Part shown: piece after piece, positions 1 through 7,663 of the stretch
Numbering within the stretch: the stretch's first letter is position 1
Layout: every line of letters begins with the position of its first letter
Assembly (NCBI GenBank): GCA_910583695.1
Contig: CAJTZL010000024.1
Coordinates: 1-39,717, forward strand
DNA length: 39,717 bases
Reading direction: 5' to 3'
Origin: an uncultured Oscillibacter sp.
GTDB taxonomy: Bacteria; Bacillota; Clostridia; Oscillospirales; Oscillospiraceae
Made by a program: the position numbers and the translations under genes
The notes under the pieces: generated by a model
What the model saw: the letters and a program-made list of their open reading frames with translations, nothing else
What the model was told of the DNA's origin: nothing
The model's database searches: none

Positions 1-793
1 CGTCCAGGGTGTCGAACTCGCTGACGTCCTTGGCGAACTCGTCGTCCAGGGCGGGAACTTCCTTTTCCTTCACCTCATGGCACTTGACCTTGAAGACCAC
101 GGCCTTACCGGCCAACTCCGCGTGGTAGTCCTCGGGGAAGGTGATGTCGATATCCTTTTCCTCGCCGGCCTTCATGCCGGCCACCTGCTCCTCAAAGCCG
201 GGAACAAAGCTGTGGGAGCCCAGCTCCAGGCTGTGATTGGTCCCCTTGCCTCCCTCGAAAGGCTTGCCGTCCAGGAAGCCCTCAAAGTCGATAACGGCGG
301 TGTCGCCCTCCTTGGCCTCCCGTTCCACGGACACCAGGCGGGTGTTCCGATCGGTGAGGGTCTGGAGGCGGCGGTCCACGTCCTCGGACGTGACCTGAAC
401 CTCCTCCTTGGGGGCGGTCAGGCCCTTATACTGGCCCAGAGTAACCTCGGGATACACGGGCGCGACAGCCTTGAAGGTAAAGCCCTGCCGGGTGCACTCG
501 CCCACCAGCTCCACGGACGGATAGCCCACCACCTGGAGCTCCTTCTCCTTCACGGCGGCCTCGTAGGCGTCGGGGAAGGCGATGTTGATGGCCTCGTCGA
601 AGAATACCTCCGCGCCGTACATGCCCTCAATGATTTTCCGGGGGGCCTTGCCGGGACGGAAACCGGGGACGTTAATCTTGCCCCGCATCTTTCGGTACGC
701 CTTTTCCATGGCGGCTTCGAACTCGGCGGCCTCCACCTCGATGGTCAGCGCCACCTGGCTTTTCTCGATCTTCTCGCAGCTTTTCACACTCAT
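1..793 (-). CDS. tig: Trigger factor, C-terminus cut by window edge
   Basis: Ribosome-associated chaperone and peptidyl-prolyl isomerase that binds nascent chains at the exit tunnel. About 264 N-terminal residues are visible. They cover the ribosome-binding domain, with the family signature around VPGFRPGKAPRK (the FRxGxxP loop that docks on L23), and most of the FKBP-like domain (GDTAVIDFEGFLDGKPFEGG, then PGFEEQVAGMKAGEE). The C-terminal chaperone arms lie outside the window. The ATG at 793 is preceded by a GGAGGA ribosome binding site. It is the last gene of the minus-strand block and has its own likely promoter at 852-880, so it can be expressed independently of the genes upstream. In related bacteria tig is followed by clpP-clpX; that cannot be checked here. 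Confidence 0.96.
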   Translation of the reverse strand, partial: MSVKSCEKIEKSQVALTIEVEAAEFEAAMEKAYRKMRGKINVPGFRPGKAPRKIIEGMYGAEVFFDEAINIAFPDAYEAAVKEKELQVVGYPSVELVGECTRQGFTFKAVAPVYPEVTLGQYKGLTAPKEEVQVTSEDVDRRLQTLTDRNTRLVSVEREAKEGDTAVIDFEGFLDGKPFEGGKGTNHSLELGSHSFVPGFEEQVAGMKAGEEKDIDITFPEDYHAELAGKAVVFKVKCHEVKEKEVPALDDEFAKDVSEFDTLD

Positions 794-851
794 GTCTGTT
801 TTCCTCCGTTCATTCCCGGCGCTCAAAAAGCATTCCGCCGGGCAGTTCAGT

Positions 852-880
852 ATTCTATCAGAAAAAAATTGAAAATTCCA
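852..880 (-). promoter_or_regulatory. Putative sigma-A promoter of tig
   Basis: Reading the minus strand there is TGGAAT (875-880), a 17-base spacer and TAGAAT (852-857), with a TG one base before the -10 (extended -10). The -35 is weak. The site lies in the 99-base gap between the metallophosphoesterase and tig. Confidence 0.5.
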
Positions 881-892
881 GTCTTTTTTCCT

Positions 893-1573
893 TCAATCAC
901 AAATTTTTTTCGGAACAAAGCCCAGATAGTCGGCGGAGATCAGGGAAAACTCCGTTTTCCCCCTGGTTTCCTCCAGTCTCCGCCGGATGGCGTGACCATG
1001 GAGATGGCCATAACAGCACCGGGAAACCCGGTATTTTTCCAGGGTTTCCAGGATTTCCGGGCACTCGTAGCCCTGGTACAGCGGCGGGTAGTGGAGGAAG
1101 CACAAAATGGGCTTCTCCCCCGCCGCCTTCAAAGAGGCCTCCAGCCGCCCCACCTCCCGGTTCAGGACCTTGACGTTGTGGGCATCCTCCTCCAGAAACC
1201 AACCCCGGGTGCCGCAGATGGCATAGTCCCCGTAAAACACGCAGTTATTATGGAGGATGTCCAGGGTGTGGATGCCCTTTTCGTCAAAGAAGCGGTGAAG
1301 CTTGGCGGCAGTGGTCCACCAGTAGTCGTGGTTTCCCTTTACCAGATACTTTTTGCAGGGGAAGCGGTCCAGAAATTGAAAGTCCGCCTCCGCCTCCTCC
1401 AGGCTCATGCCCCAGGATGTATCCCCCGCCAGGACCAGCACATCCTCTGCCGTCAGGGCGGAGAGGCTCTCCGCAATGCGGGCTGTGTAGTTCTCCCAGG
1501 CGGGGCCGAAGACCTCCATAGGCTTATTGGCCGTCAGGGAGAGGTGCAGGTCCCCGATGGCATAGAGGGCCAT
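893..1573 (-). CDS. Calcineurin-like metallophosphoesterase
   Basis: Predicted cytoplasmic phosphoesterase of 226 residues using two metal ions. The full motif set is visible: GDLHL near the N-terminus (D8, H10), AGDTSWG, KGNHDYWW, a histidine in CFLHYPP and the final GHLHGH. The WW after GNHD and the CGTRGW segment are typical of the YkuE/Icc-like group in Clostridia, whose substrate is usually unknown. The ATG at 1573 follows an AGAGGAAAGGGGG ribosome binding site. It lies 20 bases downstream of the broken zinc-ribbon gene and about 100 bases upstream of tig. The substrate could be a nucleotide, phospholipid or phosphoprotein; nothing in the sequence decides. Confidence 0.9.
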   Translation of the reverse strand: MALYAIGDLHLSLTANKPMEVFGPAWENYTARIAESLSALTAEDVLVLAGDTSWGMSLEEAEADFQFLDRFPCKKYLVKGNHDYWWTTAAKLHRFFDEKGIHTLDILHNNCVFYGDYAICGTRGWFLEEDAHNVKVLNREVGRLEASLKAAGEKPILCFLHYPPLYQGYECPEILETLEKYRVSRCCYGHLHGHAIRRRLEETRGKTEFSLISADYLGFVPKKICD

Positions 1574-1592
1574 GACAGCTCCCCCTTTCCTC

Positions 1593-1776
1593 TTATTTCA
1601 CCAGCTTGTCGTCATAGATAAAGGGCCTCCCGCAGCCGGAACAATACTGGACCTTACCCGGGGGACGCGGAGAGGGCCGGGGCCCTCGGCGCGCCCTTCC
1701 CGCAGCAGGGGCAGCGCAGCTTCAGGATGCAGACGATCATGCCCGCCGTACAGAGGCCCAGCGGCTTGACCTTCAT
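1593..1776 (-). pseudogene. Small zinc-ribbon protein split by a +1 frameshift
   Basis: From the ATG at 1776 (GGGAG-type ribosome binding site) frame 0 reads a hydrophobic start (MKVKPLGLCTAGMIVC) and the first cysteine pair of a zinc ribbon, LRCPCCGKGAP, then stops at TAA after 40 codons. The second half, KVQYCSGCGRPFIYDDKLVK, lies in the +1 frame and ends at 1593. Together they make a normal two-knuckle zinc ribbon (CPCC and CSGC) of about 60 residues. The junction falls in a GC-rich stretch around 1660-1685 that includes a run of four C/G, where one extra base restores the frame. Either this is a sequencing error or the gene is broken. Function unknown; it sits between thrC and the metallophosphoesterase. 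Confidence 0.65.
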
Positions 1777-1792
1777 CTCTCCCCTCCTTGCT

Positions 1793-3280
1793 TTATCGCA
1801 GGAAGTCCAGCACCACGCTGTCCATCTCCGCCTTCTCCGCCGTCAGGTCGAAGCGCCGGGCCTTGCCCTTCAGTGCCGCCAGCCGCCGGGGGATTGCCAC
1901 GCCGGAAACGGCGTTCAGCTGCTCCAGCAGCTCCACGCCGTCGCCCTTGGGGGTCTCGCCGATGGCCCGGAGCACGTTGTCGCAGAACTTATAGGGCGAC
2001 GCGGTGGAGGCAAAGACGGTCAAGGTTTCGTCGCCGGTCTCCTTCCGGTACTGCTCCAGCACCCCCGCCGCCACCGCGGTGTGGGTGTCGATGAGGTAGC
2101 CGTATTCCTTATAATACCGGGCGATGGTTTCCGTGGTCCCCGCTTCATCGCAGAAGCCGCCCCAGAACTGCTCTTTCAGCGCCGCCTTGATTGTCTCCGA
2201 GACCTTGTACCTCCCGCTGGTGTTCAGGTCCTCCATATAGCCCCGGACCTCCTGGTCGTTCTCCCCGGAGAGGTCGAACAGCAGCCGCTCCAGGTTGCTG
2301 GAAACCAGAATATCCATAGAGGGGCTCATAGTGGTGTGGAAGGGCCGGTTTTTATCGTACACGCCGGTGCGGAGGAAGTCCGTCAGCACGTCGTTCTTGT
2401 TGGAAGCGCAGATCAGCTTCCCCACGGGCAGGCCCATGCGCTTTGCGTAATAGGCCGCCAGGATATCGCCGAAGTTCCCGGTAGGAACGCAGAAATTCAC
2501 CTTGTCCCCCATCCGGATTTCCCCGTCCCGCAGCAGGTCGCAGTAGGCGGAAATATAATAGACCACCTGGGGCAGGATGCGGCCCCAGTTGATGGAATTG
2601 GCGGAGGACAGGAGATAGCCCCGGCCCGCCAGAGTCTCCCGGAGGCCCTCATCCGAGAAGATGCGCTTCACTCCCGCCTGGGCATCATCAAAGTTGCCCG
2701 CCACGGCGCAGACTCCTACGTTCTCCCCGTCCTGCGTGACCATCTGGGCCTCCTGGACCTTGGACACGCCGTCCTTGGGATAGAACACCATGATTTTCGT
2801 CTGGGGCACATCGGCAAAGCCCTCCATGGCGGCCTTGCCGGTGTCGCCGGAGGTGGCCACAAGGATGCAGACGGTCTTGTTCTCCCCGGTCTTGCGCAGG
2901 GCGGCGGAGAGAAGCTGGGGCAGCATCTGGAGGGCCATGTCTTTGAAGGCAGAGGTGGGGCCGTGCCACAGCTCCAGGCAGTGGGTGGATCCGTCCACCT
3001 TCCGCAGGGGCGCGGCGGCAGGATGGTCGTACTTATCCGGGCCGTAGGCATTGTCTGCAAAGGCCAGCAGCTCCTCCTCCGAATAGTCCGTCAGATAGAG
3101 GGACATGACCTTGGCGGTGCGCTCCTGGTAGGAGGCCATGGTCAGGCTCTTCAAAAACGCCTCGTCGATCTGGGGAATGGCCTCCGGGGTCAGCAGGCCG
3201 CCGTCCCGGGAGAGGCCCAGCTTCACCGCCTCGGCTCCGCTGATCCGGAGGGAGCGGTCCCTGGTACTCAAATACTTCAT
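1793..3280 (-). CDS. thrC: Threonine synthase
   Basis: PLP enzyme that converts O-phospho-L-homoserine to L-threonine, the last step of threonine synthesis. At 495 residues it matches the long E. coli/yeast-type threonine synthases. The PLP lysine is K113 in HGPTSAFKDMALQ and the phosphate-binding loop is ATSGDTGKAA. The N-terminus (YLSTRD) and the early SRDGGLL motif are family-typical, as are SANSINWGRILPQ and PTGNFGDILAAYYAK. The ATG at 3280 has a GGAAAGGTGAG ribosome binding site. It follows yraN by 34 bases in the same operon. No threonine T-box is visible upstream and no hom or thrB is nearby. Confidence 0.97.
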   Translation of the reverse strand: MKYLSTRDRSLRISGAEAVKLGLSRDGGLLTPEAIPQIDEAFLKSLTMASYQERTAKVMSLYLTDYSEEELLAFADNAYGPDKYDHPAAAPLRKVDGSTHCLELWHGPTSAFKDMALQMLPQLLSAALRKTGENKTVCILVATSGDTGKAAMEGFADVPQTKIMVFYPKDGVSKVQEAQMVTQDGENVGVCAVAGNFDDAQAGVKRIFSDEGLRETLAGRGYLLSSANSINWGRILPQVVYYISAYCDLLRDGEIRMGDKVNFCVPTGNFGDILAAYYAKRMGLPVGKLICASNKNDVLTDFLRTGVYDKNRPFHTTMSPSMDILVSSNLERLLFDLSGENDQEVRGYMEDLNTSGRYKVSETIKAALKEQFWGGFCDEAGTTETIARYYKEYGYLIDTHTAVAAGVLEQYRKETGDETLTVFASTASPYKFCDNVLRAIGETPKGDGVELLEQLNAVSGVAIPRRLAALKGKARRFDLTAEKAEMDSVVLDFLR

Positions 3281-3314
3281 GCTGGTATCTCACCTTTCCG
3301 ATGTAATGTTTGAT

Positions 3315-3674
3315 CTATGCAAAGGCGTCTTCCAGGTAGACCACCCGGAGACCGCCGTCTTTTCCCTCGTAGATTTCCGCCACGTCAAAGCGGGCGGGGC
3401 AGTCCAGGTCATGCACACCCATGTAAAGGCCCGCCGCCCGGCGGAGGCACTCCCGCTTCCGTCCGTCCACAAACTCCCGGGGCAGACCGATGGACCCGGG
3501 GCCCCGGCGCTTCACCTCCACAAAGCAGAGGACGCCCTCAGGGCTTTGGGCCACGATGTCCAGTTCCCCAAACCGGCAGCGCCACTGACGGTCCAATATG
3601 CTGCAGCCCCGCTCCTCCAGATACCGCCCGGCCAAGGCCTCCCCCTGGTTCCCGGATGCCTTTTTCCCGCTCAC
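3315..3674 (-). CDS. yraN: YraN/UPF0102 family endonuclease-like protein
   Basis: Small protein of 119 residues with the restriction-endonuclease-like fold. NQGEALAGRYLEERGC is the family opening, and FGELDIVAQ followed by LCFVEVKRR gives the E-x-D and E-V-K catalytic residues of this nuclease superfamily. I chose the GTG at 3674, which overlaps the rnhB stop (GTGA) and has GGGAGG six bases upstream. A GTG five codons earlier (3689) is possible. The pairing rnhB-yraN is common in Firmicutes and suggests a role in nucleic acid processing, but the biological substrate of this family is not established. Confidence 0.9.
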   Translation of the reverse strand: MSGKKASGNQGEALAGRYLEERGCSILDRQWRCRFGELDIVAQSPEGVLCFVEVKRRGPGSIGLPREFVDGRKRECLRRAAGLYMGVHDLDCPARFDVAEIYEGKDGGLRVVYLEDAFA

Positions 3675-4291
3675 TTTCGGGCCTCCCACTTTTTCAGGAA
3701 GGTCCTCCGGTGGGCCGGGCAGGGGCCGTATTGGTCCAGGGCGGCGTAGTGGGCCTTCGTGCCGTAGCCCTTGTGTCCGGCAAAGCCGTATTGCGGATAC
3801 CGCGTGTCCAGCTCCTGGGAAACATAGCGGTCCCGGCTCACCTTTGCCAAAATGGAGGCGGCGGCGATGGAGGCGCTTTTCCCGTCGCCCCCGATCAGTG
3901 TGACGTGGGGCGTTTCAATGGCAACCCGGCTGCCGTGGTCCCGGTTGCCGTCGATGAGGGCCAGGTCCGGCTGAACGGCCAGGCCGCCGATGGCCCTTTG
4001 CATGGCCAGCATCCGGGCATTGAGGATGTCCAGCTCATCAATTTCCTCCGCCGTGGCAAAAGCCACGGACCACGCCTCCGCCCGGGCGGTGACAAGGCCG
4101 TAGAGAGCCTCCCGCTTCTTTTCCGTCAGCTTCTTGGAGTCGTTCAGGCCGGGAATTTCAATCTCCCGGGGCAGGATGACGGCAGCGGCATACACCGGAC
4201 CCGCCAGGGGGCCCGCCCCCGCCTCGTCCACGCCGCAGAGAAGGGCGTAGCCGTTATTCCACTGTTCCCGCTCCAGGGTCCACAGGTCCAT
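3671..4291 (-). CDS. rnhB: Ribonuclease HII
   Basis: Endonuclease that cuts RNA in RNA/DNA hybrids and at single ribonucleotides in DNA. At 206 residues it is full length. D22 and E23 lie in GVDEAGAGPLAGPV, a third acid is D114 in ALIDGN, and a fourth is D154 in KVSRDRYV. NDSKKLTEKKRE and the C-terminal FAGHKGYGTKAH are also family-typical. The conserved GR(K)G motif that reads the RNA-DNA junction is GAG here, with alanine 26 where arginine or lysine is usual. The ATG at 4291 has AAAGGAG upstream. The reading frame overlaps the end of the upstream membrane-protein gene by 38 bases. rbgA-rnhB adjacency is conserved in Firmicutes but is interrupted here by two extra genes. Confidence 0.96.
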   Translation of the reverse strand: MDLWTLEREQWNNGYALLCGVDEAGAGPLAGPVYAAAVILPREIEIPGLNDSKKLTEKKREALYGLVTARAEAWSVAFATAEEIDELDILNARMLAMQRAIGGLAVQPDLALIDGNRDHGSRVAIETPHVTLIGGDGKSASIAAASILAKVSRDRYVSQELDTRYPQYGFAGHKGYGTKAHYAALDQYGPCPAHRRTFLKKWEARK

Positions 4292-4787
4292 CCGGCGGCA
4301 CTCCTTTCTTGACGGCCCGGCGGTGGAGCCAAGCGAAATAGATGAAATGAATCAGGCAGAACAGCAGCATGGCCGACCAGCTCACGCCAAACTGGACGCT
4401 TCCCCGCAGTCCCGCCAGCTCGTCAAAGAGCAGCCAGGAAAAGGCCATAAGCTGATACAGCGGCGTCAGAAGCGCGCAGATCATCCCGAGGACCACAACC
4501 CCGCCCAGGGACAAACCCAGCGTGGACACCAAAAGCCCTCCCGCCGCCAACGCGGCGCTGAAGGCCCAGTACCGCTTCGCGAAGCGGAGCAGCCTCGGCC
4601 TCCCGGCGGCAAGCCATACGTCCAGGGCCAGCAGGCCCAGGAGCCAGACCGCCAGCAGCACCCAGATCCAGCCTGTATATGTCTGATAAAGACCGTACTT
4701 AAATGACTGGACGCTGGTGTACAAGTGCAGAGCCGCCCATAAAAGCGCCGCGAAATCGGCGGCGGGCCATTGCTTGTTGTCTCCCAT
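4254..4787 (-). CDS. Multipass membrane protein, paralogue B of a tandem pair
   Basis: Protein of 177 residues that I do not recognise. About five hydrophobic segments are seen, near residues 12-30, 39-62, 74-95, 98-122 and 133-155. The C-terminal part LLFCLIHFIYFAWLHRRAVK ends in a positively charged tail, which suggests a cytoplasmic C-terminus. There is no signal peptide and no catalytic motif. It is clearly homologous to the gene just upstream (4830-5369): both share AADFAALLW near the start, VLLAVWLLGLLALDV, a YWAFSAAL segment and the same LLFCLIHFIYFAWLHRRA ending. The ATG at 4787 has a perfect AAGGAGGT site, and the gap to its paralogue is 42 bases. Its 3' end overlaps rnhB. Confidence 0.8.
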   Translation of the reverse strand: MGDNKQWPAADFAALLWAALHLYTSVQSFKYGLYQTYTGWIWVLLAVWLLGLLALDVWLAAGRPRLLRFAKRYWAFSAALAAGGLLVSTLGLSLGGVVVLGMICALLTPLYQLMAFSWLLFDELAGLRGSVQFGVSWSAMLLFCLIHFIYFAWLHRRAVKKGVPPDGPVDPGAGTVE

Positions 4788-4829
4788 TACAGCACCTCCT
4801 TGGTAAATCCACCGCAGACGGCAGAACCG

Positions 4830-5369
4830 TCATTCCTCGGTTTCCCTAGCAAGGTCCACAGGTCCATGCGGCGCTCCGTTCTTCATGGCCCGGCGGTGGA
4901 GCCAGGCAAAATAGATGAAATGAATCAGGCAGAACAGCAGTACCGCCCCGCATCCCGTGCCGTACCGGCCCATTCCCGGCAAGCCCGCCATCCATTTAAA
5001 CAGCAGCCATGTAAAGGCCAGCAGCTGATTCAGCGGCGTCAGGAAGGAGCAAAGCACCCCAAACACAAGGATGCCGTTCACATCCCGGATCAAATCAAGG
5101 TCGGCCGCCAGCATCACTCCCGTGGTCAATGCGGCGCTGAACGCCCAGTACCATTTTACAAAACGGAGCAATCCCGGTCTCCCGGCGGCATACAGCCGCA
5201 CATCCAGGGCCAGCAGACCCAGGAGCCAAACCGCCAGCAGGACCCAGGTCCAGCCGGTATACGTCCGATAGAGGCCGTGCAAAAACGCCTGGACGCCGGT
5301 GTAGAAATGCAGGGCTACCCATAAAAGCGCCGCGAAATCAGCGGCGGACCACCGCTTGCTGCTTCCCAT
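4830..5369 (-). CDS. Multipass membrane protein, paralogue A of a tandem pair
   Basis: Protein of 179 residues with about five predicted membrane segments, laid out like its downstream copy at 4254-4787. It is most similar to that copy at the N-terminus (SAADFAALLWVALHFYTG), across the second helix (VLLAVWLLGLLALDV) and at the C-terminus (LLFCLIHFIYFAWLHRRAM). The central loops differ (DLDLIRDVNGILVFGVLC against a Gly/Leu-rich stretch), so the duplication is not recent. Its ATG shares one base with the rbgA stop (TAATG) and has GGAGGT upstream, so it is translationally coupled to rbgA. Function unknown; no family assigned. Confidence 0.8.
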   Translation of the reverse strand: MGSSKRWSAADFAALLWVALHFYTGVQAFLHGLYRTYTGWTWVLLAVWLLGLLALDVRLYAAGRPGLLRFVKWYWAFSAALTTGVMLAADLDLIRDVNGILVFGVLCSFLTPLNQLLAFTWLLFKWMAGLPGMGRYGTGCGAVLLFCLIHFIYFAWLHRRAMKNGAPHGPVDLARETEE

Positions 5370-6238
5370 TATGGTACCTCCAACGTAAACCGCCCCAGCT
5401 TGCCGGAACGGAACTCGTCCAGCAGAATTTTCGCCATGCGCTCGGTGTCCACTTCCCCGCCGGAGATCAGAAAGCCCCGCCGCCTTCCGGCGGCCTCCAG
5501 CAGCCGCCAGCCGAAGGCCACGTCGTTCTCCTCCCCCTCCCGCTCCGGAAGGGCTTGGAGCTTATAGCCGGTTTTCAGCGCCTCCGGGTAATGCCCTGAC
5601 AGGTACGCCATCAAATGGCATCCCAGGGTCTCCGTGTCCAGAATCTCGTCCTTCACCGCCCCGGTGAAGGCCAGATGGAGTCCCACGTCCTGGTCGTCCA
5701 GCTTTGGCCAGAGGATGCCGGGGGTGTCCAGCAGCTCCAGACCCCGGTCAATGGGCACCCACTGCTTGGACCGGGTGACGCCGGGGCGGTCCTCCGCCTT
5801 GGCGGTCTTCCGGCCCGCGATTTTGTTGATGAAGGTGGACTTCCCCACGTTGGGGATGCCCAGAACCATGACCCGGACCACCCGGCCCGTCTGGCCCTTC
5901 TCGGCGTAGGCCCGGAGCTTCTCCGCCAGCAGCGCCCGGACAGCGGCGGAAAAGGCCCCCGTGCCCGCGCCGCTTTTGGAATCCGTCTCCAGCACGGCCC
6001 AGCCCTTTTCCTTGAAATGGGCCGCCCAGGCTTTTGTGGCCTCCCGGTCCGCCTGATCCGCCCGGTTCAGGACCACCAGCCGGGGCTTTCCCGCCGTCAG
6101 GCCGTCCACGTCCGGGTTCCGGCTGGCACGGGGAATGCGGGCGTCCAGAATTTCGCACACCGCGTCCACGTTTTTCAGCTGTTCGGCAATCATCCGGCGG
6201 GTCTTCGCCATGTGCCCGGGATACCATTGAATTTCCAC
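5369..6238 (-). CDS. rbgA: Ribosome biogenesis GTPase RbgA (YlqF)
   Basis: Circularly permuted GTPase needed for late assembly of the 50S subunit, acting on the pre-50S particle in the cytoplasm. It has 289 residues. The N-terminus IQWYPGHMAKTRRM is diagnostic. The permuted motif order is G4 (VVLNRADQAD), then G1 (GIPNVGKSTFINK), then G3 (LLDTPGILWPK), followed by the C-terminal RNA-binding helical domain. The start is GTG at 6238, sharing one base with the stop of the upstream signal peptidase gene (TAGTG). Signal peptidase-rbgA-rnhB is a familiar Firmicutes arrangement, usually preceded by rplS, which is not in this window. Confidence 0.97.
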   Translation of the reverse strand: MEIQWYPGHMAKTRRMIAEQLKNVDAVCEILDARIPRASRNPDVDGLTAGKPRLVVLNRADQADREATKAWAAHFKEKGWAVLETDSKSGAGTGAFSAAVRALLAEKLRAYAEKGQTGRVVRVMVLGIPNVGKSTFINKIAGRKTAKAEDRPGVTRSKQWVPIDRGLELLDTPGILWPKLDDQDVGLHLAFTGAVKDEILDTETLGCHLMAYLSGHYPEALKTGYKLQALPEREGEENDVAFGWRLLEAAGRRRGFLISGGEVDTERMAKILLDEFRSGKLGRFTLEVP

Positions 6239-6834
6239 TAGCCGATTCCCCCTATCCGTCCGTAATCCCGCAGTCCCGTCTCAGCGTCCGGGCCCGGAAG
6301 GGCCAGATACACTGCCCGGCCGATGATATAGCGCGCATCCACCGTGCCCAGCCTCGCATCCCGGCTGTCGGTAGAGTGGTTGCGGTTGTCCCCCAGGACG
6401 AAGACGCAGCCCTCCGGCACGGTGAGGGGAAAGACCGTTCCCTCCGCCGTGAAGGTCCGCTCGCTGATATAGTCCTCCTGAAGGGGCTTCCCATCCACAA
6501 AGACCGTTCCCGAGGCGAAGTCGATGTCCACCACCTGCCCCTCCGTGGCCACAACCCGCTTGACGATGGGCGTGGGGAGAAAGCTCTCCTTCCGCAGAAC
6601 CACAATATCCCCCGGCTCGTAGCCGCCGCAGAGCATGGCGTTGAGCACCAGCAGCCGGTCCCCATCCTGGAGGGTGGGCACCATGGAGCGGCCGTCCACG
6701 CCGATCAGGCGGACGGCAAAGGTAAACAGAAGCACCACCGCCAGCACGGAGCAGACCAGGGCCTGCACCCACTCGTATGCCTCCCGGCTCCGGCTCTTTT
6801 TCTCCCGGGGCTCCGCCCGCGCTTCTTTCTGCAT
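6238..6834 (-). CDS. lepB: Signal peptidase I, copy 1
   Basis: Type I signal peptidase of 198 residues that cleaves signal peptides from exported proteins on the outer face of the membrane. One N-terminal membrane anchor is seen at about residues 22-44 after a basic, charged tail. The catalytic dyad is Ser50 in GVDGRSMVPTLQ and Lys92 in IVKRVVATEG, and the closing box is VLGDNRNHSTDSRD. I chose the ATG at 6834. An open frame runs further upstream but lies antisense in register over the next lepB. It ends one base into rbgA. A second, diverged signal peptidase gene lies immediately upstream in the operon. Confidence 0.95.
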   Translation of the reverse strand: MQKEARAEPREKKSRSREAYEWVQALVCSVLAVVLLFTFAVRLIGVDGRSMVPTLQDGDRLLVLNAMLCGGYEPGDIVVLRKESFLPTPIVKRVVATEGQVVDIDFASGTVFVDGKPLQEDYISERTFTAEGTVFPLTVPEGCVFVLGDNRNHSTDSRDARLGTVDARYIIGRAVYLALPGPDAETGLRDYGRIGGIG

Positions 6835-6868
6835 GTCTCTTTCTCTCCTTGATCCGGGCCGTTCCTTC

Positions 6869-7462
6869 TCAGAGCGCCCCAATGCGGTCCCATTCCCGCA
6901 TGCCCAAGTCCTCGGTCTCTCCCGGCAGCAGCAGGAACACCGCCCGGCCGATGAGACAGCGCTCATCCACCGCCCCCAGCTCCGGGGCCCGGCTGTCCCG
7001 GCTGCCGTTGCGGTTGTCCCCCATGAGGAAGACGCAGCCCTCCGGCACGGTGAGAGGGAACTCCGTCCCCTCCGACAAATGGGTGGCCTCCCGGATGTAG
7101 GGCTCCTCCAGAGCCTGACCGTCCACATAGACCACGCCGCCGTCAAAATCGACGTCCAAAGTCTGTCCCCCGGTGGCGATGACCCGCTTGACGATGGGTT
7201 CCCCGTTCTCAAAGGCGGCCTTGGCGGCAATGACCACGTCTCCCCGCTCAAAATCCCCGCAGAGGGGCCGGTTCACCACCAGCAGCAGATCTCCGTTTTG
7301 CAGCGTCTCCCGCATGGAGCCGCCGGAGACCCCCACCACCCGGGCCCCGAAGGCGAACAGCACCACCGCCGCCAGTACGGAGCACACCAGCGCCTGGGTC
7401 CATTCATAGAGCCCCCGCCCCGGCTGCTCCTGCTTCTTCTCTTCCTTCTTCTCGTCCGGCAT
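6869..7462 (-). CDS. lepB: Signal peptidase I, copy 2
   Basis: Second type I signal peptidase, 197 residues, with one membrane anchor at about residues 22-43. The catalytic pair is Ser49 in VSGGSMRETL and Lys92 in IVKRVIATGG, with the final box LMGDNRNGSRDSRA. The ATG at 7462 is chosen because GGAGG sits at the right distance; an ATG 11 codons earlier has no ribosome binding site. It is the first gene of the minus-strand block and is driven by the promoter at 7504-7532. The two copies align along their whole length but differ in about half of the positions, so they may have different substrate preferences. Confidence 0.95.
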   Translation of the reverse strand: MPDEKKEEKKQEQPGRGLYEWTQALVCSVLAAVVLFAFGARVVGVSGGSMRETLQNGDLLLVVNRPLCGDFERGDVVIAAKAAFENGEPIVKRVIATGGQTLDVDFDGGVVYVDGQALEEPYIREATHLSEGTEFPLTVPEGCVFLMGDNRNGSRDSRAPELGAVDERCLIGRAVFLLLPGETEDLGMREWDRIGAL

Positions 7463-7503
7463 CTTGATTCCTCCGTTGCTGTCAAAAGTTTTCAATCTTA
7501 GTT

Positions 7504-7532
7504 AGTATATCAAAAAAGTCTCAAAATCACAA
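7504..7532 (-). promoter_or_regulatory. Sigma-A promoter of the lepB-rbgA-rnhB-thrC block
   Basis: On the minus strand: TTGTGA (7527-7532), a spacer of exactly 17 bases, then TATACT (7504-7509). It lies about 40 bases upstream of the second lepB start. No other clear promoter is seen until the one before tig, so it may serve most of the block. Confidence 0.75.
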
Positions 7533-7626
7533 GGGGGTTTTCCAAAAACCCTGCCTGAAAACCGGGGAAAGAGCCCCTCTCTCCCGGGGCCCGATTTATA
7601 AAAACCGTCAAAATCCATTTCAGGGC

Positions 7627-7656
7627 TTGACAAAGCCGCCCCGGGAGGCGTATCCT
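7627..7656 (+). promoter_or_regulatory. Sigma-A promoter of the T-box leader
   Basis: Perfect TTGACA at 7627-7632, an 18-base spacer and TATCCT at 7651-7656. Transcription should start near 7663, just before the first strand of T-box Stem I. Confidence 0.8.
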
Positions 7657-7663
7657 GTAAGAA

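Noticed and set aside
77..1621. Long plus-strand open frame opposite tig and the metallophosphoesterase
   Set aside because: It is antisense to two clear genes; composition and lack of a ribosome binding site show it is a GC-rich shadow.
1727..3313. 528-codon plus-strand open frame
   Set aside because: Antisense shadow of thrC; no family resemblance.
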